A stretch of DNA of 64,000 bases. It comes from Periplaneta americana. Taxonomy: Eukaryota > Arthropoda > Insecta > Blattodea > Blattidae. The notes below the pieces were generated by a model. The model did not search any database. It had not been told where the DNA came from and saw only the letters and a program-made list of their open reading frames with translations. The stretch lies in assembly GCF_040183065.1 (NCBI RefSeq), contig NC_091125.1, forward strand, positions 111,496,121 to 111,560,120, in the 5' to 3' direction. The position numbers were made by a program, and so were the translations under genes. Positions 9,976 through 19,935 of the stretch are shown here, one piece after another (positions within the stretch are counted from its first letter, which is position 1; every line of letters begins with the position of its first letter).

Positions 9976-11174
9976 GGTAATTTCCTAGAAGACGGGCAAA
10001 ACCCAACATGGCTGACGAAAACTACCAAAAACGTTCTGCCAACTATGAAGTCAAATGTCACCAAACATCGCAAAATCAAAGATGAAAAATCAAATGTATA
10101 TATTCATATTTTTAAAGAAGAACAAGCCCTCCAAAAAAAATTAAAATATATTTAATTTTTCGCCTTTGATTTTTTTGGCGTTTGGTGGCATTCGAACTTC
10201 ATAGTTGGTAGTACTTTTCTAGCAATTTTCGTCCGCACTTTACCCCCAAAAATCACTAAAACACAAAACATAATAATTTATCATCTTATCAAATAAAATT
10301 CAATTCTCATCGACGTCTTCATCGACAACCACTTCACTTCCAGTACAAATGACACAGGCTTTAAGGCAATCTAAACTTAAACCATGCAGGGAGCAAAGAA
10401 CTAAACCAACACTTTGTCGTACAGTCAACTGTGCATAAATAAACCACGTGTTTACACTAAATGAAATTCTCTTCGAACACTTATTACACCTTAACATCTA
10501 CAGAAAATTCAGTAAATAATTCCTTTAAACCACAGAAAAACAGTTTTCTTCTCAACATTGAACACAATACTTCTTCACCAGCGAAAGAACTAAACCAAAA
10601 TCGACACAAAATTTAATAGATAAATTTCAGAACACGGTTTCCTTTCTTTCCCTCTTACTTCAAAATTCCAACCTTGTGCACACAAAATAAATTATTGGCA
10701 CTGAAAAGTGGCTTTTCGTAAGCATGGTGATGCGCATTCGACAAATGCAGACAAATCTACAATGTAACACCACTCACGTCAAACAACCAAGAACAACAGG
10801 ACGTCATTATCCACGAAAAATTAATGAAAATTCTAGAATAAATGATAACTATAATCAATCAAATGAAAGAAAATCACAAAAATCATAAAATGAGAAACTT
10901 TCAACTTTAGTCATCAGACACAACATAACACCACTCACGTCAAACAACCAAGAACAACTGATAACGTCATCATCCATTCAAAATTAACGAAAATTCTAGA
11001 ACAAATGACAACTATAACCAATAAAATTAAAAGAAAATCACGGCGACACCTAGTACAAAAACCTAGAACTAACATGTAAAAGTCACTAAAAGATCACTAA
11101 CATTTAACCCTGAAATAAAGAAGTTGGTAATACTTACTATATTCAACCAAGTGCCCGTCTTCTATGAAATTACC
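9976..11174 (-). mobile_element. Probable Merlin-type DNA transposon (1.2 kb)
   Basis: AGATTATG is duplicated at 9968-9975 and 11175-11182. The element starts GGTAATTTCCTAGAAGACGG and ends with its complement (one mismatch in 22). Termini beginning GG with an 8-bp duplication, plus a minus-strand zinc-ribbon-like peptide at 10300-10497, fit the Merlin/IS1016 superfamily. Inside are an inverted repeat (10013-10098 with 10150-10235) and a direct repeat (10764-10877 with 10927-11042). There is no full transposase, so it is a degraded or non-autonomous copy. Confidence 0.7.
10300..10497 (-). pseudogene. Zinc-ribbon fragment of a Merlin/ISXO2-like transposase
   Basis: The 65-codon frame starts MLRCNKCSKRISFSVNTWF and continues AQLTVRQSVGLVLCSL. 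This resembles the zinc-ribbon end of ISXO2-like transposases, where a CxxC pair is followed by a basic block, an aromatic 'SFF/TWF' position, and then the first helix (L-x-L-x-x-x-x-x-L). The DDE core was not found downstream, where only inverted-repeat sequence occurs. It supports the Merlin call but is too short to prove it. Confidence 0.5.
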
Positions 11175-11182
11175 AGATTATG

Positions 11183-11627
11183 TAGCCTAATTACTTTCTC
11201 TTTGTACAAACTGCACCTTACCTTCCTTAAGACGGGGAAGTTATAATTGTTGTTCTTAATCTCCCAGTCTTCGGATCATCACTAATGCTTCTCTTTCAAT
11301 ACTCTGGGTTTCAAAATGTAACTCGTGTATTTGCGAAATAAATTAATACTAATTAGTTTTTGTTTCTCAAGCTATACAACACATCTACTGATGTTACATA
11401 ACCTCTTATTTGGAGGTTGGTGATACACATTCAAACAATACTATTTACCCCCCTGCGTAAATCTTCTTCTTTACGGAACAAAAACATACTGACTTTCGAA
11501 CCAGTCATCTAGAGCATCCACCAGCCACTGAACGAATATTGCACACTTTTATCACTATCAATGTGGCACTATAAACCAATTTTAAATACTTTTATCACAA
11601 CTACAACACATTTCAAATCCTATTGTA

Positions 11628-11666
<39 letters not shown>

Positions 11667-11928
11667 TTATTACATTAACACATTTAGTATATCACGAAAC
11701 ATATAAAATCTAAATATTTTAAAACTCGCCATATTTATCTAGAATTACTACGATCCACTTCCACTAGATAGCAACCGACACGATTGGCAGGGTGGACAAT
11801 ACATGAAAACAAAATGATACTAAATAAATGTGAGAAATGTTACTACCATACTATGTTGGCTACACTGAAACCCACTGTTACATTCAACCACGGCCAACTT
11901 GATGCACTTGCGTCTAGAGCAACGAGTA
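11183..11928. repeat. AT-rich spacer with a (TA)n microsatellite at 11630-11662
   Basis: About 16 TA units run from 11630 to 11662. Otherwise no gene or element is recognised here. Confidence 0.55.
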
Positions 11929-11985
11929 AGGGTGCGTACCAACGAGTTAGATACTATAGAGAGGACAAAGATCTCAGAAAGTTGA
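11929..11985 (+). repeat. Dispersed module, inverted copy at 13371-13430
   Basis: GTGCGTACCAACGAGTTAG followed by ATACTATAGAGAGG occurs here and, inverted with few changes, at about 13383-13430. Weaker related copies are at 14240-14300 and 28420-28485 (where GAAGAAAATTGAAC and TCCGCCAT also match 11983-12011). This is a dispersed repeat family linked to the foldback elements nearby. Confidence 0.55.
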
Positions 11986-13252
11986 AGAAAATTGAACATT
12001 GGTCCGCCATGTTTCGGTTAGTCAAAACAAAGGGGCGTGGCTCGGATGTTGTAGGAAATGACTGTGATGAAGTTAGTATTATTGTGAATTGAGTTACATA
12101 TTAAGACTATGTTAATAAGTAAAAAGTAAAATACACACAAAACTTTACGTTTTATAACAGCTGTAGGCCTATGTTTTATTAGTTTCACTAAATATAGCCC
12201 AGATATTAAATGACAAGCTATACTCGATGCAACCAAAGCAAAGCACCTAAAGACGGATGAATTTAATCGGCAGAAGAAAAATAAATTATTTTTTGACTTC
12301 GTCACAAATTTAATTACCTTACAGCTAGTCTAACCTAATATGAAATCATGTAATTCAGTGCTCACCAGGTGATTTCAAGAGAGACGACGTATGTAACTAA
12401 TAGGAGTAAAATATAGTAAAGGTAGTGGCGAAAATTAAAAAAAAAAATATCCAGTAATAAAGTTATTGAGAAAAATTCATTTGAAATTGGAATTAACACA
12501 GATAACTTTTGAAAACTGAAATTATTAAAACTACAAATAATCTCTTAGCATGCAACATAATAATTAAAGAATGACACTAATAGAAAGTTACTCACGATCA
12601 TATCTCACCACATTTATTGAAACGATAAGATACTTACGATTAACATTGTTATCAGAAACAACAGGACCCACAGCTAGGTACACTTCTTTTCGCGTGATGG
12701 AGACATCATGTAGTCTAATATAGTTTGAAACAAATATTGTCGCGTGATGGAGACATCGTGTAGTCTAATATAATTTGAAACAAGCATTGATCTCATACGT
12801 GTCTCGCAACTAAGCAGAGGCTTTTGCAGAATAAAACTGTTCTTACATTATTTTGAACAATAATGACAAATTATGTGTGATGCAAGTGCTATCTTTCCTC
12901 TTTGATAACAAAAAGAGCCCTAACGCATTAATAAAAAGAAAGTTGGAGTAGGCCCTATAAACACAATAAATACTAAACTCTTCATGGTACAAACTTATTA
13001 ATACAGATATTTCGCTTATGCTGTCTGTCTTATCTTATAATTCTCTGCGGCAATGGTACCTGTATTGAGAGGGTTTAATTATCCAGCAACGAATATTATG
13101 ATTTACGGTACATTTCATTTAAATCCGAGGGAATGAGACATTTTTGGAAATTTTAAAGTCTTAATTATTACTTTTTCATTTATAAATCAGCTTTTTACAA
13201 AACCTATAGCGAAATGTTTAAATTAAATATTGATGTATCTGAAAAATATAAT
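11986..13252. repeat. Unrecognised sequence with a 2 x 50-bp tandem duplication at 12691-12790
   Basis: The unit beginning CGCGTGATGGAGACATC repeats exactly 50 bases later with about four differences. Short open frames here (11784-12092, 12018-12305) have no recognisable motif. Confidence 0.5.
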
Positions 13253-13430
13253 ACATGTACCAACTCGTTACAGTGTGCCTTTGATAAGCACTCCTTGCGG
13301 AGGCTGGCGGTACTATAGACGCCATGTTTTTTAGGGAACGATCCATAGTACTGTTGGCCTCCGCAGGGAGCGCTTATCAGAGGTCTTTAGCCTCTCTATA
13401 GTATCTAACGCGTTGGTGCGTACACGTTCG
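13253..13430. repeat. Foldback element, ~45-bp inner arms
   Basis: Arms 13278-13321 and 13339-13383 are close reverse complements (GATAAGCACTCCTTGCGGAG on the left). The outer blocks TACCAACTCGTTA (13259) and TAACGCGTTGGT (13406) extend the symmetry. No coding content. Confidence 0.65.
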
Positions 13431-14264
13431 AGCGACGATAAACGATAAAAGAAGCAGCGATGCTATATCAGAGAGAATTGAAGCATGCATTGTCATTGAG
13501 GTGTGCATATTGAAGTAACGATAAAAGCGAAGATACACGATAAAAGCGACGAAAATTTTCTTCGCTCTTGTCGTTCATATAATCTCTGATTAAGATAATA
13601 TTGATCTGTATAATGACCGGTGGTTATCAATATATCCGAATATTAATAGATTTATTATTATTTCGGCATATTAAATTAATTGTTGTAGATATTGGCAAAT
13701 TGATCAGTTGTGTATTTATTCGTGATACATTATGTGATCACAATAACCAATCACAGCACAACGATGAGAAACGGGTTCAATTTTGTACGTATTTAAGTTA
13801 TATTAAACTTGAACCTAGCAGCTGATATTTCCTATATATCTTCTTTCATTAAGTGGATGTATAGAATATCTTCTACTGATAAATCAAAATGTTCGCTTCC
13901 CGCGTCCTCGTCGCTCCGATATGAACATTTGATTCTTTGATAATACCCTAGATCATATATGTAACAGATAACTCCTCCCTACGTTAAAATCGGCAGCACT
14001 TTGAAGAGAACAACCGCCAGGATCGCCACCCGTCCGCCGTAAACGAACACGAGATGGCAGCACAGTCGCTAATGCAATTCAAATGGGTATAATGACGTGA
14101 CTCCTTATGTAAAAACTAGATGGCAGCGTAGTAAACCTGACAAAAGTTGTTAACCTCAAAGCCAATAACCCCGACATATCTGTTACATATATGATCTAGG
14201 ATAATACCAAAGCGTCGCTAGGTCATTTCTTTTATCGTTTATCGTTGCTCCAACGTGTACCTAC
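13416..14264. mobile_element. Non-autonomous element with ~38-bp TIRs
   Basis: GTGCGTACACGTTCGAGCG with CGATAAACGATAAAAGAA at 13416-13453 is mirrored at 14227-14264 with about six changes. The superfamily is undetermined. The 252-bp MITE at 13948-14199 sits inside. No transposase was recognised; the frame 13601-13825 has no motif. Confidence 0.55.
13948..14199. mobile_element. 252-bp MITE with perfect 23-bp TIRs and 9-bp TSD (MULE-like)
   Basis: GATAATACC flanks the element at 13939-13947 and 14200-14208. The termini are exact inverted repeats of 23 bases starting CTAGATCATATATGTAACAG. A 9-bp duplication is typical of Mutator-like elements. It is inserted in the element at 13416-14264, so the relative order of the two insertions is clear. 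Confidence 0.85.
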
Positions 14265-14433
14265 CCTTAGAAAGAGAAGAATATAGAGTGGCCATGTTGT
14301 CCTGTACAGCGCTCTTTACGGTGCCACCGCGAAACACAGCAGATATGAACTAAGCGCCCACTGTTGTAAAAATTCGTCTGCTTACAATGTTGTATATACG
14401 GAGGTAAGCACTACGAAAAAACAAAGAAAAAAC

Positions 14434-14809
14434 ATGCCTGTTGTATGTGCCGCATATAACTGCAATGTCAAAAGGAAAAAGACAACTGATTTATCATATT
14501 TCATGTAAATTTTATGAAGTTAAGTCCATAGTTTTGTTAGTTAGCAGCATTTTTTTTTTCATGCATAAATGTGTAACAACGCCCGGCATAACATGCGGCG
14601 TGTACAGTATTTTTCTTTTCTTGCAGATTCCCTTTGAAAAAATAGGAACTGTTGAAACAGTGGCTAATAAAGTGAAACGAGGCAAATGGTGTCTCTCCGA
14701 GCTGTTAATTTCTAGAAGTTCTTTCAGTACTCCATCAAAACATTTATTTATAATTTATGATGCAGTTTCACACAACCTATTGTTCAAGTCCCTAAATTAT
14801 TTACTGTAG
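14434..14809 (+). pseudogene. THAP-domain-like two-exon coding remnant
   Basis: ATG at 14434 gives MPVVCAAYNCNVKRKKTT, a good match to the start of a THAP zinc finger (M-P-x-x-C-x4-C). A donor-like AT/GTAAAT at 14504/14505 and a strong acceptor (TTTTCTTGCAG ending 14626) would remove a 122-base intron. The junction would read LSYFIFPLKK, where THAP domains have their conserved F-P. Exon 2 continues VKRGKWCLSELLIS to a TAG after NLLFKSLNYLL. The expected C-x2-H pair is missing (SRSSF instead), so it is probably a degenerate THAP gene or THAP-type transposase N-terminus. Confidence 0.5.
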
Positions 14810-15293
14810 TTTTGGTGAACTGCATTTTCTTGAAAAAAAAAAAATGAAATTAACACTGTCTTTATTATATCATAAGCTTTAAGTTTCGTAGGTGAGGATC
14901 TGAAGTTCATGTTGTTCTGTAAATGTGCAAGAAAACCAGCAATTGTTTGTACTGCCTTGTCAACAACTGCCTCCTATTCCTTGTCATGTACATATATTTG
15001 TCTTCTGAATGTGGAGAGCATAGGAAGCTGTGTTTAGTGGGATGCCATTTAACCCTTGTTGTGTTTTTTATCCGCTGATTTAACAAACCTTTGTTTTCTA
15101 AAGGAAAAGTGTAGGTTTCTCTGTTGTATATACCTAATGCGTAAGTAATTGCAGTGTATTATTTTTACTATTATATTTGTAATTATTGAAAAGTGTTTTT
15201 CTCTTACATTTAATATGTAATTAATATATTTTCTGAAGAAAAAATCTTTAAGTGTTGAGGGCTTTCTTAATGAACAAAATTATGTAATATGAA
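14810..15293. other. AT-rich spacer, nothing recognised
   Basis: No open frame of note, no repeat structure and no RNA gene was recognised between the THAP-like remnant and the 220-bp tandem duplication. Confidence 0.5.
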
Positions 15294-15723
15294 CATCCTT
15301 TATTTCTGTTCCTTGTGTCCGTCCTGCTTATAGAGAAGACGATGAGCTGCAGCTTATAAAAAGTAGGCCTATTTCGAAGACAAACGATAAACCAAATAAA
15401 TGGTTCACTAGTAATATACTTAAACTAAATACGGATAAAACCACTACAATTCCGTTTCAGACCCAGTGAAAAACAAATAGCAATAAAATATTAAAATTGT
15501 GTTTCGACACCGGCATCCTTTATTTCTGCTCCTTGTGTCCTTACTGCTTATAGAAGACGATGAACTGTAGCTTATAAAAAGTAGGCCTATTTCAAAGACA
15601 AACTATTAATCAAATAAATGATTCACTACTAATAAAGTTAAAATAAATACGGATAAAACAGCTACAATTCCGTTTCAAACTCAGTGATAGCAATAAAATA
15701 TTAAAATTGTATTTCGACACTCG
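15294..15723. repeat. Tandem duplication, ~220-bp unit
   Basis: Copy 1 (15294-15513) and copy 2 (15514-15723) both start CATCCTTTATTTCTG and both end near TTTCGACAC. They share AAAAGTAGGCCTATTTC and ACAATTCCGTTTCA. Several small indels separate them. Confidence 0.85.
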
Positions 15724-15800
15724 CATCCAAAATAACGCAAAACTCTGTGGTAGGCCGTATTGTTGTTAGTATTTTGACTGAAAGGACATGAAAGAACATA

Positions 15801-15883
15801 ATTGAGCACCTACATGCAATAATGGGTTAAGTATGAATATATTTCGTAACTACTTACCCCATTATTACACGTGGGTGCTCAAT
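15801..15883. repeat. 33-bp inverted repeat (foldback)
   Basis: Arms 15801-15833 and 15851-15883 match with about five differences (left begins ATTGAGCACCTACATGCAAT). The loop is 17 bases. Likely a small MITE. Confidence 0.75.
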
Positions 15884-15894
15884 TAACATTAATA

Positions 15895-15989
15895 ATAATC
15901 TGTGGTGCCACAGCCCTTCAAAAGCTCAGACAGACCAGCCGCTGTTGGCCTCACGTTCACATTTCGATAATAATTATACTCTACTGTAA

Positions 15990-16038
<49 letters not shown>
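15895..16038 (+). repeat. Repeat end followed by a 48-base poly(A) run
   Basis: GGTGCCACAGCCC...CCAGCCGCTGTTGGCC resembles the 3' end of a dispersed insect retroelement. It is followed at 15991-16038 by 48 adenines. The poly-lysine and poly-phenylalanine open frames over the run are artefacts. Confidence 0.5.
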
Positions 16039-16040
<2 letters not shown>

Positions 16041-17081
16041 GAAAGCATGTTTGGTCATGTTTTACCACGGTCGACTTTATGATATGATATGAACCAATCG
16101 TTAGCCGAGACAGAATCATTTTTCCCTCACTTCACATCAAGTTTGACCTGATGAAACAGTTTTTCAGAGCATTGAATACTGATTGTAACTGTTTGCAACA
16201 TATAGTTTCAGCCTTTTCTGGTTTGTAAGATCAATGGACCTCAAATTCGTGCCCATGTACGTGACGAGGAATTAATCAAGAAGATGAATAACAGGAGAAG
16301 ACAGCATGACTGTTTTTCATGACAGTTATAAAAACTTTTTCTGTAGCAGTAACAAAAAGCCGGACAACTATGAGTTGAATCCTAGATTCAAAACCCCCTA
16401 AAGACCATTTTGTTCATAATTGAGTTACGCCCACATAATGATTTATATAGTTTGAATTAAGAAAGCCACTAAATTTAAAGCAAAAGGTTTGTTAAAAATC
16501 ACTGTCAGGTTGAAAACTCCCTCAATTTTTCACTACTCATCCTACTTATCCTTCAGTTTGTGAAAGTAGATATAGGGGATTTTGAATCTATTGGATTCAG
16601 TTGTCCGCCAATGTTATTCATACTGTCGTATATTTCCGCATCCGCAAATAAGATGGTCTTCAGATAATACGAGGTATAAATTTGAAGCACAATATTATGG
16701 TTTTGCTTAGATCTGTCCTTTAAAATACCCTCAAACTATCAACTGTCATGGAAAAAAGTGAAAGTGTAAACAGTGATAAAATCCTTAAAAGAAATATGGA
16801 ATTTCTAACGCGATGGATAGCACAGAGGACTGTTATGGACTGGTTATGGCGCAGTAGAAACCGACTCGTCACATTCAGAATGGGACCTATATGATGGCGC
16901 TGTCAACAGTGAAAGTCAGGATATATTTTACGAGCTCTTTGCCTCAGACAACGAATGTGATCTGTTGTTTTTTTATAATGGTTTTAATGTAGAATTGTAA
17001 TATCTCTTTTTCTTTTATCTGCCATATAAGACGACCCTGGTTTTGCGGATTTATTATGCAAACTTACATGCCACGTAGTGG
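16039..17081. other. AT-rich stretch, nothing recognised
   Basis: No coding, RNA or mobile-element signature was found on either strand. Confidence 0.5.
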
Positions 17082-17690
17082 ATTAGCAGATTAGGAAGTG
17101 GAAGAAAGCTATGACAAGATAGAAGAGATAGTTGAGAAGGAGAAGAAGGGAGCTGCGTAATCCTAATGGGCGACTGGAACGCAGTAGTAGGAGAAGGACA
17201 AGATGGACGAACAGTTGGAAAATGTGGATTGGGAAAAAGAAATGACAGAGGAGAATCTTTGGTGAATATCTGTAAGAGAAATGCAGTGAATGTTGAAAAT
17301 ACACTATTCCAACAACATAAACGAAGAAGATACATCTGGACATGCCCAAGGTACGAAATCAGATATCAGATTAGACTACATACTGGTGCAGGAAATATTC
17401 CGAAATTGCTTAAAAAAATGCAAAGGTTTTACCATATTAACTCAGACCATGTCCTGTTGGTAATCGAAGTAGATTTTTGTCTGAAGAAGATAAGAGGAAA
17501 ACAGGTGACGAAGAAATTTTCAAGAGAAAGCTGCTACATTAAAATCCACACCTGAGAATAGCAATGAATACTGGATTCGTCTAAAAAGCTGTATAAAGAT
17601 ACCAGCAGGAGAAACAATAGAATACAGAGAAGGTGTGGAAATGAAGAAATCTTGAGTCACAGGGAAAATGGACGAAAGGAGAAAATGGAA
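17082..17690 (+). pseudogene. LINE endonuclease-domain relic
   Basis: The plus strand encodes EVEESYDKIEEIVEKE, then (after a one-base frameshift) VILMGDWNAVVGEGQDG, GLGKRNDRGESLVNICKRN and FQQHKRRRYIWTCP. A second frame gives RLDYILVQEIFRN, and a third INSDHVLLVIEVDF. The GDWNA, Q/R-L-D-Y and SDH blocks are landmarks of APE-type LINE endonucleases. The frames shift at least three times, so it is inactive. No RT domain follows. Confidence 0.8.
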
Positions 17691-18504
17691 ACAAATACAA
17701 AGAAGACTTCACTATGAACCTATTTCATGTGAACTTCGTTGAATATTTCTACTGAAAAAAAATAATTTCAAGTCAATGATGTGTGATACAAATTATAACC
17801 AATGATGCATTTGTATTTAAAAACAAAATAAGTCAATTTGTAATCTCTAACTTACTTTAATGAGTCTCCGATCAACAGCGTCCATGACCTGGCCTTATGT
17901 ATGTACCACTACTTGTAGTTATCCTGTTTAGCCAAAGAAGGACGCATTAACCTTTCCATTTTACAGTATTTATTGTGTTGGTAGGTAAAGTTTTACTAAG
18001 AAATTTTATGTAAGTGACATCTTAGAAATTTGTTATAGGCCTAAACATGAATTAATTAAAATATCGAGTGTCCTAAATAAGGCAAGTCACGGAAAATTGG
18101 AAAAAAAAAAAAAAAAAAAAAAAATTCAGCCATTAATAAAACTGGCATCATGCATCATTCTTTGTTTCACCCGCTCGCCACGATGAGGCACAGGATATGA
18201 GCGGGGCCTGAAACAAAAGAAACAAAATAAAACAAAACAAATTGTATTAGTGAATATACAAAAGTAGTTTGATTTCTATTAATACCATTTGAGCACTACC
18301 TCCATTTTTCCTTCACTTACATTTACTCTCCCTTCATAAATCAGGATCCTCAGTCTGGTGGCTTCTGAATGCTGCATATAAAGTTGTAAGAATTATAACA
18401 AACGGGGAAAACCAAATATTGCAATGTGTTCAAGATGTAAATCGGATAATTCCATAAATAGACACAAAATATGTATATTTTATTTGCAAATAATTTATTA
18501 TTAT
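17691..18504. other. AT-rich spacer with a 24-base poly(A) at 18101-18124
   Basis: Only the A-run is distinctive. No coding sequence recognised. Confidence 0.5.
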
Positions 18505-18720
18505 ATTTAGGAATTGGTTGGGTCACTGGCTGAAAAGAAACTGCCTACTGAAGGATGCACTGGAAGGAATGGTGAACGGGAGAAAAGTTGGGTGCAGAAG
18601 AAGATACCAGATGATAGACGACATTAAGATATATGGATCGTATGAGGAAACTAAGAGGAAGGCAGGAAAGAGGAAAGATTGGAAAATGCTGAGTTTGCAA
18701 TGAAAGACCTGCCCATGGGC
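18505..18720 (+). pseudogene. LINE RT 3'-end fragment (RNCLLKDAL family)
   Basis: GHWLKRNCLLKDALEGMVNG, RRRYQMIDDIKIYGSYEETK and KRKDWKMLSLQ are the last ~60 residues of the LINE family also present at 54003-54540. It is severely 5'-truncated. The 3' end runs straight into the TA/CA microsatellite. Confidence 0.8.
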
Positions 18721-18726
18721 AGAGCA

Positions 18727-18839
<113 letters not shown>

Positions 18840-18865
18840 GCAATATTTATACATATTATACAAAA

Positions 18866-19130
18866 CCATCACGATGGTCCAGTGGCTATAGCGCTGAACT
18901 CAATCCTGTGAACCCAGGTTCGATCTCCGGCATAAGCACGCATCCATTAACACAGGTATTCTCCGGAAGCTCCTGTTCCTCTGAGGTATCCTAACAAATC
19001 TCCCACAATCTCTTCTCGAAGTGGGTGTAGTGAAGACCAGTCTTCTATGGCGCACCGTGGATGACTGTCTGTAAATTGGTCTACACAACTGGCTTCATAT
19101 GATGAAACATATTGATAAACGCACAACAAT
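18866..19130 (+). mobile_element. tRNA-derived SINE, third type
   Basis: GATGGTCCAGTGGCTATAGCG and the B-box-like AGGTTCGATCTC form a tRNA-like head. The body (CTCCGGAAGCTCCTGTTCC, AATTGGTCTACACAACTGGC) differs from the other SINEs in the window. The target duplication is unclear. Confidence 0.6.
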
Positions 19131-19373
19131 TTAACAGAACCCATCTACATAGAGAAGACGTATTCATTCTATGCTAAAAATATATCAAGAAAATTTTAAA
19201 CTAATTTATGCTGAGAAGGAAAAGTAAATAAATATAATAAAAACTTACTGAGAAAAAAAGAACGCTTATTTTAAATATTCACGTTATTTTTACATTCATT
19301 CTTTAGAGAGGGGATTTCAGTATTTTATAGGACAACTTTTACTTTTAATTACATCAATTCTACGGGGAATAGA

Positions 19374-19935
19374 TTCTTCTTCTTCTTCTTCTTCTTTTTT
19401 CTTTGGTTCTACAGCCGGGTTCCAGCTTTGACCGCCCCAACGATGCTTTTCCATGTCCTTCGATCTAACACCTTTGTTTTCCATCCTCTAACACCTGCTG
19501 CTATTATATCCTTCTCCACTTCATCCAGCCATCTTAGCTGAGGTCTCCCTACTTTTCTGGTGTCAAAAGGTATAGTGAGAGTCAATTTCTTGCAAGGATC
19601 TTTTTCATCCTTCCTACAGATATGGCCCAGCCACCTGACTCTCCTAGCTTTAATTTCTCTGCAAACATCTGGTGCTTTAAAAAGTTGGTATAATTCATAG
19701 TTACATATATCTTTTCCTCCAACTGCCTTCATCATTTACTGGTCCGTATATCGTCCTCAGAACCTTTCTCTCAAATATACTCAGCCTACAATTGTCGGCA
19801 CTGCCAATTGCCCAGGTTTAAGATCCATATAGCAAGACTGGTCTTATTAATGTTTTATATAATTTGCACTTAGTGTTGAGGCTGATATCATGGGAATAGA
19901 TTCTACTAATTCTAATTTCTTTGGCAGTCATAGCT
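19374..19935 (-). pseudogene. LINE RT C-terminal relic with (AAG)n tail
   Basis: The minus strand reads KCKLYKTLIRPVLLYGS, a stop in place of E, then FERKVLRTIYGPVNDEG. After a frameshift it continues ELYQLFKAPDVCREIKARR, VRWLGHICRKDEKDP and RPQLRWLDEVEKDI, to KAGTRL and a stop at 19409. The short 3' UTR ends in an AAG microsatellite (19374-19396, TTC on the plus strand). Its 5' end lies inside a different transposon-like gene relic at about 19936, so the LINE may have truncated that relic on insertion. Confidence 0.8.

Noticed and set aside
15871..16119. Poly-Lys and poly-Phe open frames
   Set aside because: Artefacts of the 48-base A run.
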